Part shown: positions 25,732-35,762 of the stretch, piece after piece
Numbering within the stretch: position 1 is the stretch's first letter
How the letters are laid out: each line of letters starts with the position of its first letter
Assembly (NCBI RefSeq): GCF_036492245.1
Contig: NZ_AP025286.1
Coordinates: 2,790,001 to 2,854,000 of the forward strand
Origin: Treponema bryantii
GTDB lineage: Bacteria; Spirochaetota; Spirochaetia; Treponematales; Treponemataceae
Direction of reading: 5' to 3'
Length of the DNA stretch: 64,000 bases
The notes under the pieces: generated by a model
The model's input: only the letters and a program-made list of their open reading frames with translations
Told to the model about the DNA's origin: nothing
The model's database searches: none
Position numbers and translations under genes: made by a program

Positions 25732-25766
25732 TTATAAATATAAAACTTGTTAGATGAGGTGGAGAC

Positions 25767-25925
25767 ATGGAAAGAATGCAATGCGATAACTGCGGACACG
25801 TTTACGATAAAGACGAAGGCGATCCAAAGAACAATGTAGCCCCAGGAACAGCATGGGCTGATGTACCAGCTGATTATAAGTGTCCTGAATGTGGTGCTGG
25901 AAAAGACAAGTTCATCATAGAATAG
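25767..25925 (+). CDS. Rubredoxin
   Basis: 52 residues, too short for a length-filtered gene list. The iron site is two Cys pairs, CDNCGHVYD (Cys6 and Cys9) and CPECGAGKDKF (Cys39 and Cys42). It carries one electron at a mononuclear Fe centre, in oxygen or peroxide detoxification of anaerobes. It has its own promoter, a strong ribosome site and a terminator, so it is a free-standing transcript. No partner such as rubrerythrin or superoxide reductase is in the window. Confidence 0.97.
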   Translation: MERMQCDNCGHVYDKDEGDPKNNVAPGTAWADVPADYKCPECGAGKDKFIIE

Positions 25926-25961
25926 AAATAAATCTTTTTGATTTATATAAATTAGGGGGAA

Positions 25962-25991
25962 AGAGCGTTTCGAAAGAAACGCTCTTTTTTT
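25962..25991 (+). terminator. Rubredoxin terminator
   Basis: AGAGCGTTTC (25962-25971), loop gaaa, GAAACGCTCT (25976-25985), then seven T that run into the stop codon of the convergent DUF456 gene. Confidence 0.9.
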
Positions 25992-26481
25992 ATCGGAAAA
26001 AGCTAATTACAAATACCCAGATAAAGCCAAGTACTGTAATCATCTTAAGGCCCGTACCAAGCAGAAATCCCATAAAAGCACCAAAGGCAGCCTTAAACAC
26101 ACCTTCGCTTCTGCCCTCTTTATTAATAAACTCACCAATCAAAGCACCAAAGAAAGGACCAAGAATAATTCCCCATGGGCCTGTAAAGAATCCTACGATA
26201 AGACCAATTGTAGCTCCCGTAGTAGCATATTTACTGCCGCCAAATTTCTTAGTCATCGTAACCGGGAAGAAATTATCAGCAATTGAAACAACAACCGCAA
26301 TAATTCCCGTTATCACAAGACACAAAAGCGAAATCGAATTGTATTCAGAAAAATAAGCCGCCAGCAGCCCTGCCCAGGCAAGCGGTGCACCAGGAAGAAC
26401 CGGCACAAAAGTTCCCAAAAAACCGACCAGAAGTAAAACTCCTGCAACAATACATAAAATTACACTAATTCCAGTACTCAT
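25990..26481 (-). CDS. DUF456 membrane protein
   Basis: 163 residues, about five membrane segments with the glycine-rich pattern of DUF456: FLGTFVPVLPGAPLAWAGLL, GGSKYATTGATIGLIVGFF and GIILGPFFGALIGEF. Function is unknown; a small membrane channel or transporter has been suggested by the shape only. Its ATG overlaps the HD-GYP stop by four bases, so it is coupled to that gene. Confidence 0.88.
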   Translation of the reverse strand: MSTGISVILCIVAGVLLLVGFLGTFVPVLPGAPLAWAGLLAAYFSEYNSISLLCLVITGIIAVVVSIADNFFPVTMTKKFGGSKYATTGATIGLIVGFFTGPWGIILGPFFGALIGEFINKEGRSEGVFKAAFGAFMGFLLGTGLKMITVLGFIWVFVISFFR

Positions 26482-27911
26482 TTTCCTGCCTTCCCAAAGT
26501 TTTTTAATTCAGGATGGTATTTTTTCCATCTTGCAAGTTCATCATCAAATTTTGCGCCCTCAAAGGTTTTAAAGTCGCGGTCTATTTTGATAATCTCATC
26601 TTTCAAACTCACTACCGCATCTGCAATACAAGGTTCAAAAGCTTTACCCTTCTCCGCTTCAAAAACCTTAACAGCATCAGCAATAGACATAGGTTCTTTA
26701 TATAATCTCGGACTAATCAGAGCATCAAGAACATCAGCTGCCCCAAGAATCCGTGCACAAAGAGGAATTGTATCTCCGGTAACCCCATATGGATAACCGC
26801 TTCCGTCCCATCTTTCATGATGATAAAGTGCCATTTCTTTTGCCGTTACATTAAAAGTTCCATCATCTATAGGAGGCATACCTTCAAGAATCTTTCTACC
26901 TTCCATTGGATGAGTTTTCATAATTTCATATTCTTCATCAGTATACTTTCCAAACTTATTTACAATATCCTGAGGAATCCTGATTTTACCAGCATCATGT
27001 AAAAGGGCTGCTAACATAAACTCATCTATCTTTGCATCAGTTAACTCCTGCGCATAATAGCCATTTGACCTCAACTGCTTACAGATTTCCTGAACATACT
27101 TGCCGGTATGATAATTATGAGTAACTCCAAATATATCAAAAGCACCAAAACTGCCGCCAACAAATTCAATAATCTTATGCTGATTTTCATTAAGATTTAC
27201 GTTACGTGATTTTAGTTCGTTATTCAGCTTTTCAATGTACTCATTCTTTTCCTGAAGTTCTTTATTAGTATTAAACTGCTCAAGAGTTTTTTCATTCAGG
27301 CGTTTATAAGCACAATCTTTATCTGCATTTATAGACATAAGACGACGGAATGTTTCATAAGTTCTCTTTGAAAGCAAGTCAGTAACCAGAAAAACAAATA
27401 TAAATTCAACAATTACACCAGGAACATTTTCTATAAACCAGCGCTCCTGAGTTTTTACACCGCTGAGAACCAGAGTTACAGCCGAAGAACGAAGCCAATA
27501 AGCAATTATTGTAAGAAAAAAATTGATAGTTGTAGTGATTCGAGTAAGCTTGCGGTTATAATAAAGACAGCTGATAAACGGAGCAAAAGCCCATGAAATA
27601 GTAAGAACAATTACACCTTTCATACCCAGCAGGAACACAAATCCGGAAATAGCTAAAAGTCCAAGGTACATGGAAACATACTGAAGTTTCTTATTCCAGG
27701 TTTTATTCAGTATAAAGCACGTAAAAGCCATTACCAGAGTGTATATCAAAATCATAAACGCATAAGGTGTTGGTACATACCATACACCCACATAAGTAAG
27801 AACAACAAATGAAATTGGAACTATAAGAGCGCAAAAAAGAATTGTATAGATTTTCTTATTGATATTTACAATATTCTCTGTAAAAAATGAGTCTTCTTCG
27901 GTAATCGGCAT
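26478..27911 (-). CDS. Membrane-bound HD-GYP phosphodiesterase
   Basis: 477 residues. Residues about 15-190 hold several hydrophobic helices forming a membrane sensor. A coiled coil follows (about 195-240, rich in Asn, Glu and Lys), then an HD-GYP domain with LLHDAGKIRIP, MKTHPMEGRKIL and YHHERWDGSGYPYGVTGD. These domains cleave cyclic di-GMP. The motif is intact, so catalysis is expected. The signal sensed is unknown. It is followed by DUF456 in one unit. Confidence 0.92.
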   Translation of the reverse strand: MPITEEDSFFTENIVNINKKIYTILFCALIVPISFVVLTYVGVWYVPTPYAFMILIYTLVMAFTCFILNKTWNKKLQYVSMYLGLLAISGFVFLLGMKGVIVLTISWAFAPFISCLYYNRKLTRITTTINFFLTIIAYWLRSSAVTLVLSGVKTQERWFIENVPGVIVEFIFVFLVTDLLSKRTYETFRRLMSINADKDCAYKRLNEKTLEQFNTNKELQEKNEYIEKLNNELKSRNVNLNENQHKIIEFVGGSFGAFDIFGVTHNYHTGKYVQEICKQLRSNGYYAQELTDAKIDEFMLAALLHDAGKIRIPQDIVNKFGKYTDEEYEIMKTHPMEGRKILEGMPPIDDGTFNVTAKEMALYHHERWDGSGYPYGVTGDTIPLCARILGAADVLDALISPRLYKEPMSIADAVKVFEAEKGKAFEPCIADAVVSLKDEIIKIDRDFKTFEGAKFDDELARWKKYHPELKNFGKAGK

Positions 27912-28039
27912 AAGAAAAGTATAACATGTGGGTATTGATTTAGCAAATTCTTGAATTAACCTAAATACTTCTATATACTTAAGTTATACTAAAAAAAAGT
28001 GGTGATGCTAAAAAAGCTTCGCACACAGGAGAATGGAAA

Positions 28040-28912
28040 ATGGACAAACTAAAAATCTTATTGGCTAAAGGCCGCATCTACGAGTCAGTTTATGAACTTT
28101 TAAGTGACGTAGGTATTTCAATCCATCTTCCTGACCGCACATACTTCCCGACAACAAATCAGGAAGACCTCGCATTCCAGGTAGTAAAGCCACAGATTAC
28201 AAGCCTTCTTCTTGCAAATAACAAGGCAGATGTTGGATTTTCTGGAAAAGACTGGGTTTATGAAAATCAGGTAGAAAACGACGTTGTAGAAATTATGGAT
28301 CTGGGCTTTGACCCTGTACGCATTGTAGCTGCAATTCCTGAAGCACGCGATTTTGACAAGCTTCTTAAAGGACAGGTTACAATTGCAACAGAATATCAGG
28401 TTCTGAGCCGCAAATGGGTTGAAAACAAAAAAATCGACGGAACAATCTTCCGCACCTGGGGAACTTCAGAAGGTTTCGTTCAGGACACAGATGATTCAAT
28501 CGCACAGATTCTTATCGACAACACTTCAACAGGTTCTTCACTCAAAGCAAACCGCCTCAAGATTGTAGACACTCTTATGGAATCTTCTACAAGAATGTAT
28601 GCAAGCAAGGCTGCAATGGAAGATCCTGCAAAGAAGCAGAAAATCATGGAGCTCAAAATGCTCTTCGAAACAGTTTTGAACGCACGCAACCGCGTAATGC
28701 TCGAAATGAACTGCGCAGAAGACAAGTTCGACACCCTCATCAAGGGAATCCCAAGCATGAAGAGTCCAACCGTTTCCCCACTTTTCGGCGGCAACGGCTA
28801 CGCAATCAAAATTGCAGTTAAGAAGTCTGAAGTACCAACTCTCCTGCCAAAGCTCCAGAGCCTCGGTGCCACAGACATCGTTGAATATGAACTTAGAAAG
28901 GTAATGCTTTAA
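28040..28912 (+). CDS. hisG: ATP phosphoribosyltransferase, long form
   Basis: 290 residues, the long HisG form with a C-terminal allosteric ACT-like domain that does not need HisZ. It starts histidine synthesis from ATP and PRPP. KILLAKGRIYESVYELL at the N-terminus, DVGFSGKDWVYE near 70, and the loop DNTSTGSSLKANRLKIVDTLMESSTRMYAS near 160 are typical, with histidine-binding residues expected at the C-terminus. GGAG precedes the start. No His-rich leader peptide lies upstream. It heads an operon interrupted by the GxxExxY cassette before hisB. Confidence 0.95.
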   Translation: MDKLKILLAKGRIYESVYELLSDVGISIHLPDRTYFPTTNQEDLAFQVVKPQITSLLLANNKADVGFSGKDWVYENQVENDVVEIMDLGFDPVRIVAAIPEARDFDKLLKGQVTIATEYQVLSRKWVENKKIDGTIFRTWGTSEGFVQDTDDSIAQILIDNTSTGSSLKANRLKIVDTLMESSTRMYASKAAMEDPAKKQKIMELKMLFETVLNARNRVMLEMNCAEDKFDTLIKGIPSMKSPTVSPLFGGNGYAIKIAVKKSEVPTLLPKLQSLGATDIVEYELRKVML

Positions 28913-28916
28913 GATA

Positions 28917-28951
28917 AAATTCCTCACAGAGCCAAAGAGGACACAGAGGAT
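28917..28951 (+). repeat. Left terminal inverted repeat of the GxxExxY cassette
   Basis: A 35-nt segment whose first 15 bases (AAATTCCTCACAGAG) and last six (GAGGAT) are the reverse complement of the matching ends of 29378-29412. The middle holds the same AAAGAG and ACACAGAG words in different order. Confidence 0.82.
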
Positions 28952-28980
28952 TTTAACAGTTTTTTCGGAGGAAGATTTTT

Positions 28981-29376
28981 TTGACGAAAAAGGAACTTGA
29001 TGAATTAACTGAAAAGATTATTGGAATTGCAATTTCAGTACATAAAGAACTGGGACCTGGACTTCTTGAAAAGGTTTATCAAAAATGTCTAATGATTGCA
29101 CTGGAAGAAAACGGTCTTAACGTTGAATCAGAAGTTCCTGTTGAAGTTATCTTTCATGGTCAAAAAATTTCAGATGAAGCATACAGAATCGATTTATTAG
29201 TTGAAAATATAGTCGTTTTAGAATTGAAATCTGCATCAAAAAATTCAGATTTATTCAAAAAACAACTTGGGACTTATTTAAAGTTAGCTGATAAACCTTG
29301 TGGTTTACTTATAAACTTTAACGAAGTATTATTAAAGAATGGAATAATCAGAGTAATGAATGGATATCTAAACTAA
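28981..29376 (+). CDS. GxxExxY family protein (PD-(D/E)xK nuclease-like)
   Basis: 131 residues, TTG start with GGAGGAAG upstream. The family motif is seen in HKELGPGLLEKVYQKCL (GPGLLEKVY). A nuclease-like Asp and Glu-x-Lys pair occurs in AYRIDLLVENIVVLELKSA, and the KQLGTYLKLADKPCGLLINF segment is family-typical. It is thought to be related to PD-(D/E)xK nucleases but no activity is proven. It sits between hisG and hisB inside 35-nt inverted repeats. The base usage is not obviously foreign. Confidence 0.9.
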   Translation: MTKKELDELTEKIIGIAISVHKELGPGLLEKVYQKCLMIALEENGLNVESEVPVEVIFHGQKISDEAYRIDLLVENIVVLELKSASKNSDLFKKQLGTYLKLADKPCGLLINFNEVLLKNGIIRVMNGYLN

Positions 29377-29377
29377 T

Positions 29378-29412
29378 ATCCTCTTTTGCTCTGTGTACTC
29401 TGTGAGGAATTT
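29378..29412 (-). repeat. Right terminal inverted repeat of the GxxExxY cassette
   Basis: The complement of 28917-28951 at its ends (15 and 6 bases). The outer part also reads CTCTGTGAGGAATTT, whose GAGGA provides the Shine-Dalgarno of hisB ten bases before the ATG at 29419. Confidence 0.82.
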
Positions 29413-29418
29413 ATTTAT

Positions 29419-30033
29419 ATGAGAACTGCTACTATAAAAAGAACTACCGGTGAAACACAGATTGAACTCACCCTGAACCTCGACGGTACAGGTAAATACG
29501 ATGTTGAAAACCCAATCGGATTTTTCGACCACATGCTCCGCAGTTTCTGCAAGCACGGACTTTTTGATCTGAGCGGAACAATCAAGGGCGACCTCAACGT
29601 AGACCAGCACCACACAATTGAAGATACCGGAATTGTACTCGGCGAATGTTTCAAAAGAGCACTCGGCGACTGTGCAGGTATTTTTCGCAGCGGTTTCTTT
29701 ATTTACCCTATGGACGAAACTCTCGCTCAGGCCGCAGTAGACTTTGGAGGACGTCCTTACCTCGTTTGCAACTCACAGCTCACAGGTATGCCGCTTGTAA
29801 GCATACAGAATGGCAAAGAAGGTTCTTTCCAGACAGACTGCTTTGAAGACTTCTGGCAGGGCTTTGCTAATGCTGCACTCTGCAACTTACACATCGACGT
29901 TATCCGTGGACGCAGTGATCACCACAAAATTGAAGCCTGCTTTAAAGCTGTAAGCCGCGCCATTCGCAGCGCAACAGAAATAGATGCCCGCCGCGGCGGC
30001 ACAGTTCCAAGCACAAAAGGCGTTATTGTTTAA
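29419..30033 (+). CDS. hisB: Imidazoleglycerol-phosphate dehydratase
   Basis: 204 residues from the ATG at 29419. An in-frame TTG at 29386 lies inside the terminal repeat and is rejected. The manganese-binding motifs are intact: FFDHMLRSF, QHHTIEDTGIVLG, and SDHHKIEACFKAVSRAI. It is monofunctional (no phosphatase domain), which fits the separate histidinol phosphatase at 37751. Ribosome binding is provided by the cassette repeat. Confidence 0.96.
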   Translation: MRTATIKRTTGETQIELTLNLDGTGKYDVENPIGFFDHMLRSFCKHGLFDLSGTIKGDLNVDQHHTIEDTGIVLGECFKRALGDCAGIFRSGFFIYPMDETLAQAAVDFGGRPYLVCNSQLTGMPLVSIQNGKEGSFQTDCFEDFWQGFANAALCNLHIDVIRGRSDHHKIEACFKAVSRAIRSATEIDARRGGTVPSTKGVIV

Positions 30034-30056
30034 GCTTTAAAACGCAGAAGGTCCCC

Positions 30057-31165
<1,109 letters not shown>

Positions 31166-31241
31166 CCGTAAAATCTCAAAAAAAATCATTTTTCTCTCTA
31201 AAAACTTCCTAAAAAGTTCTATCTGATACTATTTATATAGT

Positions 31242-32108
31242 ATGAGAAATTTGATTTTTTATACTATGATTTTCACTCTGGTGCTCGCAACCAGTTCCTG
31301 TTCACAGGCAATGACACAACCGGCGGAAGAAACTCTGGAAATCAGTTTACCCGCCTGGCCTCCAGATGGCTGTTACACTGACCACTATCCTCAACTCTCC
31401 CGCTGGTACATCCAGATTGCCGGGGCCGGGTTTCAGAAATATTTTTATTCAGCGCAATCACAAATATCTGTTCAAATCAAAAAGAACCGTCCACTCTGCA
31501 TAACCGCAAAGCCGATAACACTGCTTTATGACGGAAGCGAGAGTGACTATTTTAAGCCGGCCGGCTATATGTATCCTTTTTCAGAAGACTCCTCATCAAA
31601 CACCACGCCCACATTAAATTGGGAACAGGGATACCTTGCAAACCTTATGCAAAAACTTTTTAAGCGCTGTAACGCAGAAGGATTGTCTCAAATTGATACT
31701 GAATATCTCATAAGCACCTTTAATTGGAGAAAAGCACAGACAGCCATCGAACAGAAAATCCATAGCGACTCAGAAATCTTTTATAATCCCTGGCTTATTC
31801 CAGAGTCGCCTGTTCTTGAAGCTGTCAGTTCACATAGTTTTAAATCCTCTCTGCTTACACCTGCGGGAATACTTTCTATAACGACCGATCAGCTTAAAAA
31901 TTCTTTTATAGCCTCAGATTCTCCCCTTCTTTCCTCTTTTATTCCTGAAAATTTCTGTATAGAGCAAAAAAATCAGTTTACTGTTATGAAAAATTCCCCC
32001 ATAATAATAGGCGACGGCAATAAATACGCACTTTACATCATCTGTAAAAGCGCAAAAAATATATCACTTGAGCTTATTTATCTGCCGATATACATTGAAG
32101 ATATATGA
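31242..32108 (+). CDS. Lipoprotein of unknown function, first of three envelope genes
   Basis: 288 residues; the lipobox LATSSC gives Cys20. The mature protein starts with an acidic linker, then WPPDGCYTDHYPQLSRWYIQIAG, a beta-rich body, and a PAW/PDG turn. No known domain is recognised. No Shine-Dalgarno precedes the ATG; TACTAT at 31227-31232 would give a start nearly at the transcript end. Its stop overlaps the next gene by four bases, so the three genes to 34011 form an operon. Confidence 0.82.
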   Translation: MRNLIFYTMIFTLVLATSSCSQAMTQPAEETLEISLPAWPPDGCYTDHYPQLSRWYIQIAGAGFQKYFYSAQSQISVQIKKNRPLCITAKPITLLYDGSESDYFKPAGYMYPFSEDSSSNTTPTLNWEQGYLANLMQKLFKRCNAEGLSQIDTEYLISTFNWRKAQTAIEQKIHSDSEIFYNPWLIPESPVLEAVSSHSFKSSLLTPAGILSITTDQLKNSFIASDSPLLSSFIPENFCIEQKNQFTVMKNSPIIIGDGNKYALYIICKSAKNISLELIYLPIYIEDI

Positions 32109-33292
32109 AAATTTTTAAACTGGCATTATTGTTCACCATTTTCTCTGTTTCTCTTTTTGTCTGTGGCTGTAAGAAAAAAACTGCTCAGATTCCAGTTCAG
32201 AATACAATCACTGTTGAAATCACAAAAACAAATCATGCATGGTATTATTTTTCTAACTATACTTACCATTTTGTAGACCGACCGCAGAATGCACCTCTGC
32301 AGGCTCAAAAGCCCTGGACAGAAAGCATAAGAATCTCTTCTGCAAATAACGAGGCATGTACACAATATTCTGAATCAAAAGCCTTTGCTGTCGTAAACCG
32401 CCTTGGTATTCTTTCCTTTAATGATGAAGCAATTACTCTTTCACAGGATGCAAGTTTATTTACAGACCGAACTGCAGGAAATCTTGTTTTTCTGAACAAT
32501 GTTCCGGTTTACTCAGTTTATAAAAGTGCCTTTTTCAATGATACAATTCTTGCACCGGATTATAAGAACGACAGTTCATCACATCTTTTCCTTTTACAGT
32601 TTGATTCACATGCAAAGATTTCATATCCTATTCTGAACTGTAATAACATCACAGACAAAACAAACTCTGAAGTAACAGATTTTTACTGGAATGGACTTGA
32701 ATGGTGCTGCAGTATAAAAACTATTTCAGATATTAAAAATGAATTTTCTTATATCAGATTCAAACCTTTAATCCCACTTCTTGCCCTTTCACCTTCAACT
32801 GCAGAAGGTAAGATTGATATTGAAGAATGCGATGCTGATTTTTTCAGAAGCTGCAGAGTACATCACAATTATACTGATGCTCCAGATAGAATTAAAAAAC
32901 TGCTTTCAGGTTTTGATACAAAACTTCCTTTTATAATCGAAGTAAAAAATGCAGGCGGCAGTTCACCTCGTATTTATGAAAATACAGTAGCAAACTCAAA
33001 AGAAAAAGAACTTAACGCAAAGGCTATTCTTTCTGCAAACTGGAGCGCTGCTTTGTTTGAAGATGGAACTCTTTTCCTAGAGGGCGCACTTCCAGGAAAA
33101 CATATTCTTCGCAGTGGGAAAGCTGTTGCAATTCGGCTTCCAAAGCTTCCTGTAGGTTTTATATATTCTGATTTTGTAATTTCAGGAACAACTCTTTATG
33201 CAGCATGGGAAGAATCTTCGTTCTATAAAACAGGACGTGCCGGCTTCCTTCAGGTAAATCTTGAAAGAACCCTTTACAGCAGAATGATTTAG
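32105..33292 (+). CDS. Lipoprotein of unknown function, second of three
   Basis: 395 residues; signal and lipobox SLFVCGC (Cys22), then KKKT. The rest is beta-rich, with repeated aromatic-threonine strands and a C-terminal part (ILSANWSAALFEDGTLFLEGALPGKHILR, LPVGFIYSDFVISGTTLYAAWEE) that looks like a beta-propeller-type repeat. This is a guess from the pattern. It is translationally coupled to the gene before it. Confidence 0.82.
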   Translation: MKIFKLALLFTIFSVSLFVCGCKKKTAQIPVQNTITVEITKTNHAWYYFSNYTYHFVDRPQNAPLQAQKPWTESIRISSANNEACTQYSESKAFAVVNRLGILSFNDEAITLSQDASLFTDRTAGNLVFLNNVPVYSVYKSAFFNDTILAPDYKNDSSSHLFLLQFDSHAKISYPILNCNNITDKTNSEVTDFYWNGLEWCCSIKTISDIKNEFSYIRFKPLIPLLALSPSTAEGKIDIEECDADFFRSCRVHHNYTDAPDRIKKLLSGFDTKLPFIIEVKNAGGSSPRIYENTVANSKEKELNAKAILSANWSAALFEDGTLFLEGALPGKHILRSGKAVAIRLPKLPVGFIYSDFVISGTTLYAAWEESSFYKTGRAGFLQVNLERTLYSRMI

Positions 33293-33300
33293 AGGTATTT

Positions 33301-34011
33301 GTGAAACCTATTAGAAAAATCCTTTTGATTTTTGCAAGTTTATTTCTGCTGTCTTCAATTTCTGCTCAAGAAGAGTCAGAAATTCCGGCAGATATTTCTT
33401 CTTCAGAAGAAACTGCAAAATCCATTCAACCTGCAGATTTTGTTCTTCAATTTGAACCTGGCATTTATATAAATACAGAAAGCAAACTTGTAAGTGCACC
33501 TTCTCCTGTAGTTTATCCTATTTCTGTAGGTTTTCTCTGGCCGGAACATTCAGTGTTTGCCATTCAGCCAACCTTAAGCTTTTTTATGATGCATCATCTT
33601 TTATATGAAGATAAGGCTCTGCCTGCTGAAATAGAAAACCGTACTACAACAACCCTTTCATTCATGCTGAACATTCCGGCAGTTTATTCAATTTATCTTT
33701 CCAACAGCAATTTTCAAATTACTGCAGGACTTGGAATTTTCATGAGATTCGGGATTCTTTCACCTGGTGTGAAGGAAGGAGATTCCGGCTGGTCAGGAAG
33801 TGCCGGCAGTGATGTAAAAAAGATAAACAGTTATTTCTGGGGAAATATGCGCTGGCTCTACCTTACTTTGGGTGGTAGCTGGCTATATAATTTGACCCCG
33901 CAGCTAAAGGCGGGGCCAACATTGAATATTTATCTGCCTGCGGGAGGTCTCATAAGCGACGGTTCCGCACAGGCAATGATTATTTCGGCAGGTATTAAAA
34001 TCTGCCGTTAG
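33301..34011 (+). CDS. Outer-membrane beta-barrel-like protein, third of three
   Basis: 236 residues; GTG start with GAGGT upstream. The signal peptide ends SSISAQ, and the mature part has alternating hydrophobic strands rich in Tyr, Trp and Gly, with a final strand ending in GIKICR, as in small outer-membrane barrels. The gene follows the lipoprotein after eight bases. Together the three may make an outer-membrane complex, an inference from layout only. Confidence 0.78.
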   Translation: MKPIRKILLIFASLFLLSSISAQEESEIPADISSSEETAKSIQPADFVLQFEPGIYINTESKLVSAPSPVVYPISVGFLWPEHSVFAIQPTLSFFMMHHLLYEDKALPAEIENRTTTTLSFMLNIPAVYSIYLSNSNFQITAGLGIFMRFGILSPGVKEGDSGWSGSAGSDVKKINSYFWGNMRWLYLTLGGSWLYNLTPQLKAGPTLNIYLPAGGLISDGSAQAMIISAGIKICR

Positions 34012-34013
34012 CA

Positions 34014-34047
34014 CCTTCGTCATTGCGAGCCGAAGGCGAAGCAATCT
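34014..34047. repeat. Intergenic palindromic repeat downstream of groEL
   Basis: CATTGCGAGCCGAAGGCGAAGCAAT: ATTGC..GCC-gaa-GGC..GCAAT, a nested palindrome with a gaa loop, preceded by CCTTCG. It lies between the convergent envelope gene and groEL and may serve as an mRNA 3' end. Confidence 0.65.
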
Positions 34048-34048
34048 A

Positions 34049-35674
34049 CTAATACATACCGCCCATATCAGGAGCTGGGGCAGCAGGAGCCTTAGGTTCA
34101 GGAATATCAGTAATTGCACATTCTGTTGTGAGGAGAGTTCCTGCTACAGATGCAGCGTTCTTCAAAGCTGAACAAGTAACCTTAGCTGGGTCGATAATTC
34201 CGGCCTCAAGCATATTTACCCATTCACCAGTACGAGCATTGTAACCAATACCCTTCTTTTCTGATTTAGCACGTTCTGCAATTACGCTTCCGTCAAGACC
34301 AGCATTTTCTGCAATCTGGCGCATTGGCTCTTCGAGAGCGCGGCGTACAATCTTAAATCCAACCTTTTCATCTTCTGTAAGGTCAGCTGGGATTTCGTTC
34401 AAAGCCTTAGAAGCTTCGATGAGTGCAAGTCCACCACCAGAAACGATACCTTCTTCAAGAGCAGCACGTGTAGCAGCAATTGTATCTTCTACGCGGAACT
34501 TCATTTCCTTCATTTCTGTTTCTGTGTTAGCACCAACGTTGATTACAGCAACACCACCAGCGAGCTTAGCAAGTCTCTTCTGGAGCTGTTCCTTGTCATA
34601 AGATGATGTAGACTTTTCGATAGCAGTCTTGATTTCTGCAACACGGTCTTTGATAGCCTTAGAAGATCCTGCACCACCAACGATTGTTGTGTTGTCCTTG
34701 TCAATCTTAATAGACTTAGCCTTACCAAGAACTTCTGTTCCAGAAGTTTCAAGTTTAAGACCAACTTCTTCTGATACTACAGTAGCTCCTGTCAAAATAG
34801 CGATATCCTGAAGCATATCCTTACGTCTGTCACCAAAGCCTGGAGCCTTAACAGCACAAACTTTGATTGTTCCACGGATTGTGTTCAAAACGAGAGTTGT
34901 AAGAGCTTCACCTTCAACATCTTCACAGATGATTACGAGAGCCTTACCTGCATTTGCAACCTTCTCAAGAATTGGGAGAAGATCTTTCATAGCAGAAATC
35001 TTTTTGTCGTAAATCAAAACGTAAGCGTCATCAAAATCAGCTTCCATGCGCTCACGGTCTGTTACAAAGTAAGAAGAAATGTATCCGCGGTCAAACTGCA
35101 TACCTTCAACTGTATCAACAGTCATTTCCATGTTCTTTGATTCTTCTACAGTAATAACACCGTCTTTTCCTACCTTTTCGATAGCGTCAGCAAGCATCTT
35201 ACCAATTTCAGGATCGTTGTTTGCAGAAATTGTAGCGATGTTTGTAATATCATCAGCACCCTTTACAGGCTTTGCATTCTTTTTGATTTCGTCAACGGCA
35301 AGCTTTACAGCCTTATCCATACCGCGTTTAATTTCAATTGGTCTCATACCAGCAGCTACAGATTTAATTCCTTCGCGAACAAGTGCGTAAGAAAGTACAG
35401 TTGCAGTAGTTGTACCATCACCGGCATCATCGTTAGTTTTGCTTGCTACTTCGCGAACGAACTGAGCTCCCATGTTTTCATATGGATCCTGGAGTTCAAT
35501 TTCCTTAGCAACAGATACACCGTCCTTTGTGATTACTGGTGAACCGTATTTCTTATCCATCATAACCATACGTCCACAAGGACCAAGTGTTGTTTTTACA
35601 GCCTTTGAAATCTGCTCAACGCCACTCAAAAGCTTTTTTCTAGCATCTTCACTAAACAATAACTGTTTTGCCAT
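34049..35674 (-). CDS. groL: Chaperonin GroEL
   Basis: 541 residues, ending in the usual GGMY tail. It forms the ATP-driven folding chamber with GroES. ATPase segments are present: [32 protein letters not shown], and [13 protein letters not shown]. No groES gene is adjacent and the upstream region has no CIRCE-type dyad, so it may be regulated differently and GroES must lie elsewhere. AGAGGT precedes the ATG. Confidence 0.98.
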   Translation of the reverse strand: MAKQLLFSEDARKKLLSGVEQISKAVKTTLGPCGRMVMMDKKYGSPVITKDGVSVAKEIELQDPYENMGAQFVREVASKTNDDAGDGTTTATVLSYALVREGIKSVAAGMRPIEIKRGMDKAVKLAVDEIKKNAKPVKGADDITNIATISANNDPEIGKMLADAIEKVGKDGVITVEESKNMEMTVDTVEGMQFDRGYISSYFVTDRERMEADFDDAYVLIYDKKISAMKDLLPILEKVANAGKALVIICEDVEGEALTTLVLNTIRGTIKVCAVKAPGFGDRRKDMLQDIAILTGATVVSEEVGLKLETSGTEVLGKAKSIKIDKDNTTIVGGAGSSKAIKDRVAEIKTAIEKSTSSYDKEQLQKRLAKLAGGVAVINVGANTETEMKEMKFRVEDTIAATRAALEEGIVSGGGLALIEASKALNEIPADLTEDEKVGFKIVRRALEEPMRQIAENAGLDGSVIAERAKSEKKGIGYNARTGEWVNMLEAGIIDPAKVTCSALKNAASVAGTLLTTECAITDIPEPKAPAAPAPDMGGMY

Positions 35675-35728
35675 TTCTATATACCTCTTTTATTAGTTTA
35701 AAATTTAATCTTATAGTATAAAATATAG

Positions 35729-35755
35729 AAATTTCCGCCAAACGGCAAGGAAATT
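35729..35755 (-). terminator. Inverted repeat between the membrane-protein gene and groEL
   Basis: On minus: GGAATTTCC-type arms AATTTCC (35749-35755 complement) and GGAAATT (35730-35736 complement) around GCC-gttt-GGC. T-rich sequence follows. It could end the upstream gene or regulate groEL; both are possible. Confidence 0.45.
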
Positions 35756-35762
35756 CGTATTC

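Noticed and set aside
27912-28039. His-rich leader peptide before hisG
   Set aside because: No short ORF with repeated CAT/CAC codons was found, and there is no terminator before hisG.
29386-29418. Longer hisB N-terminus starting at TTG 29386
   Set aside because: These codons lie in the terminal inverted repeat of the GxxExxY cassette; the family N-terminus begins at 29419.
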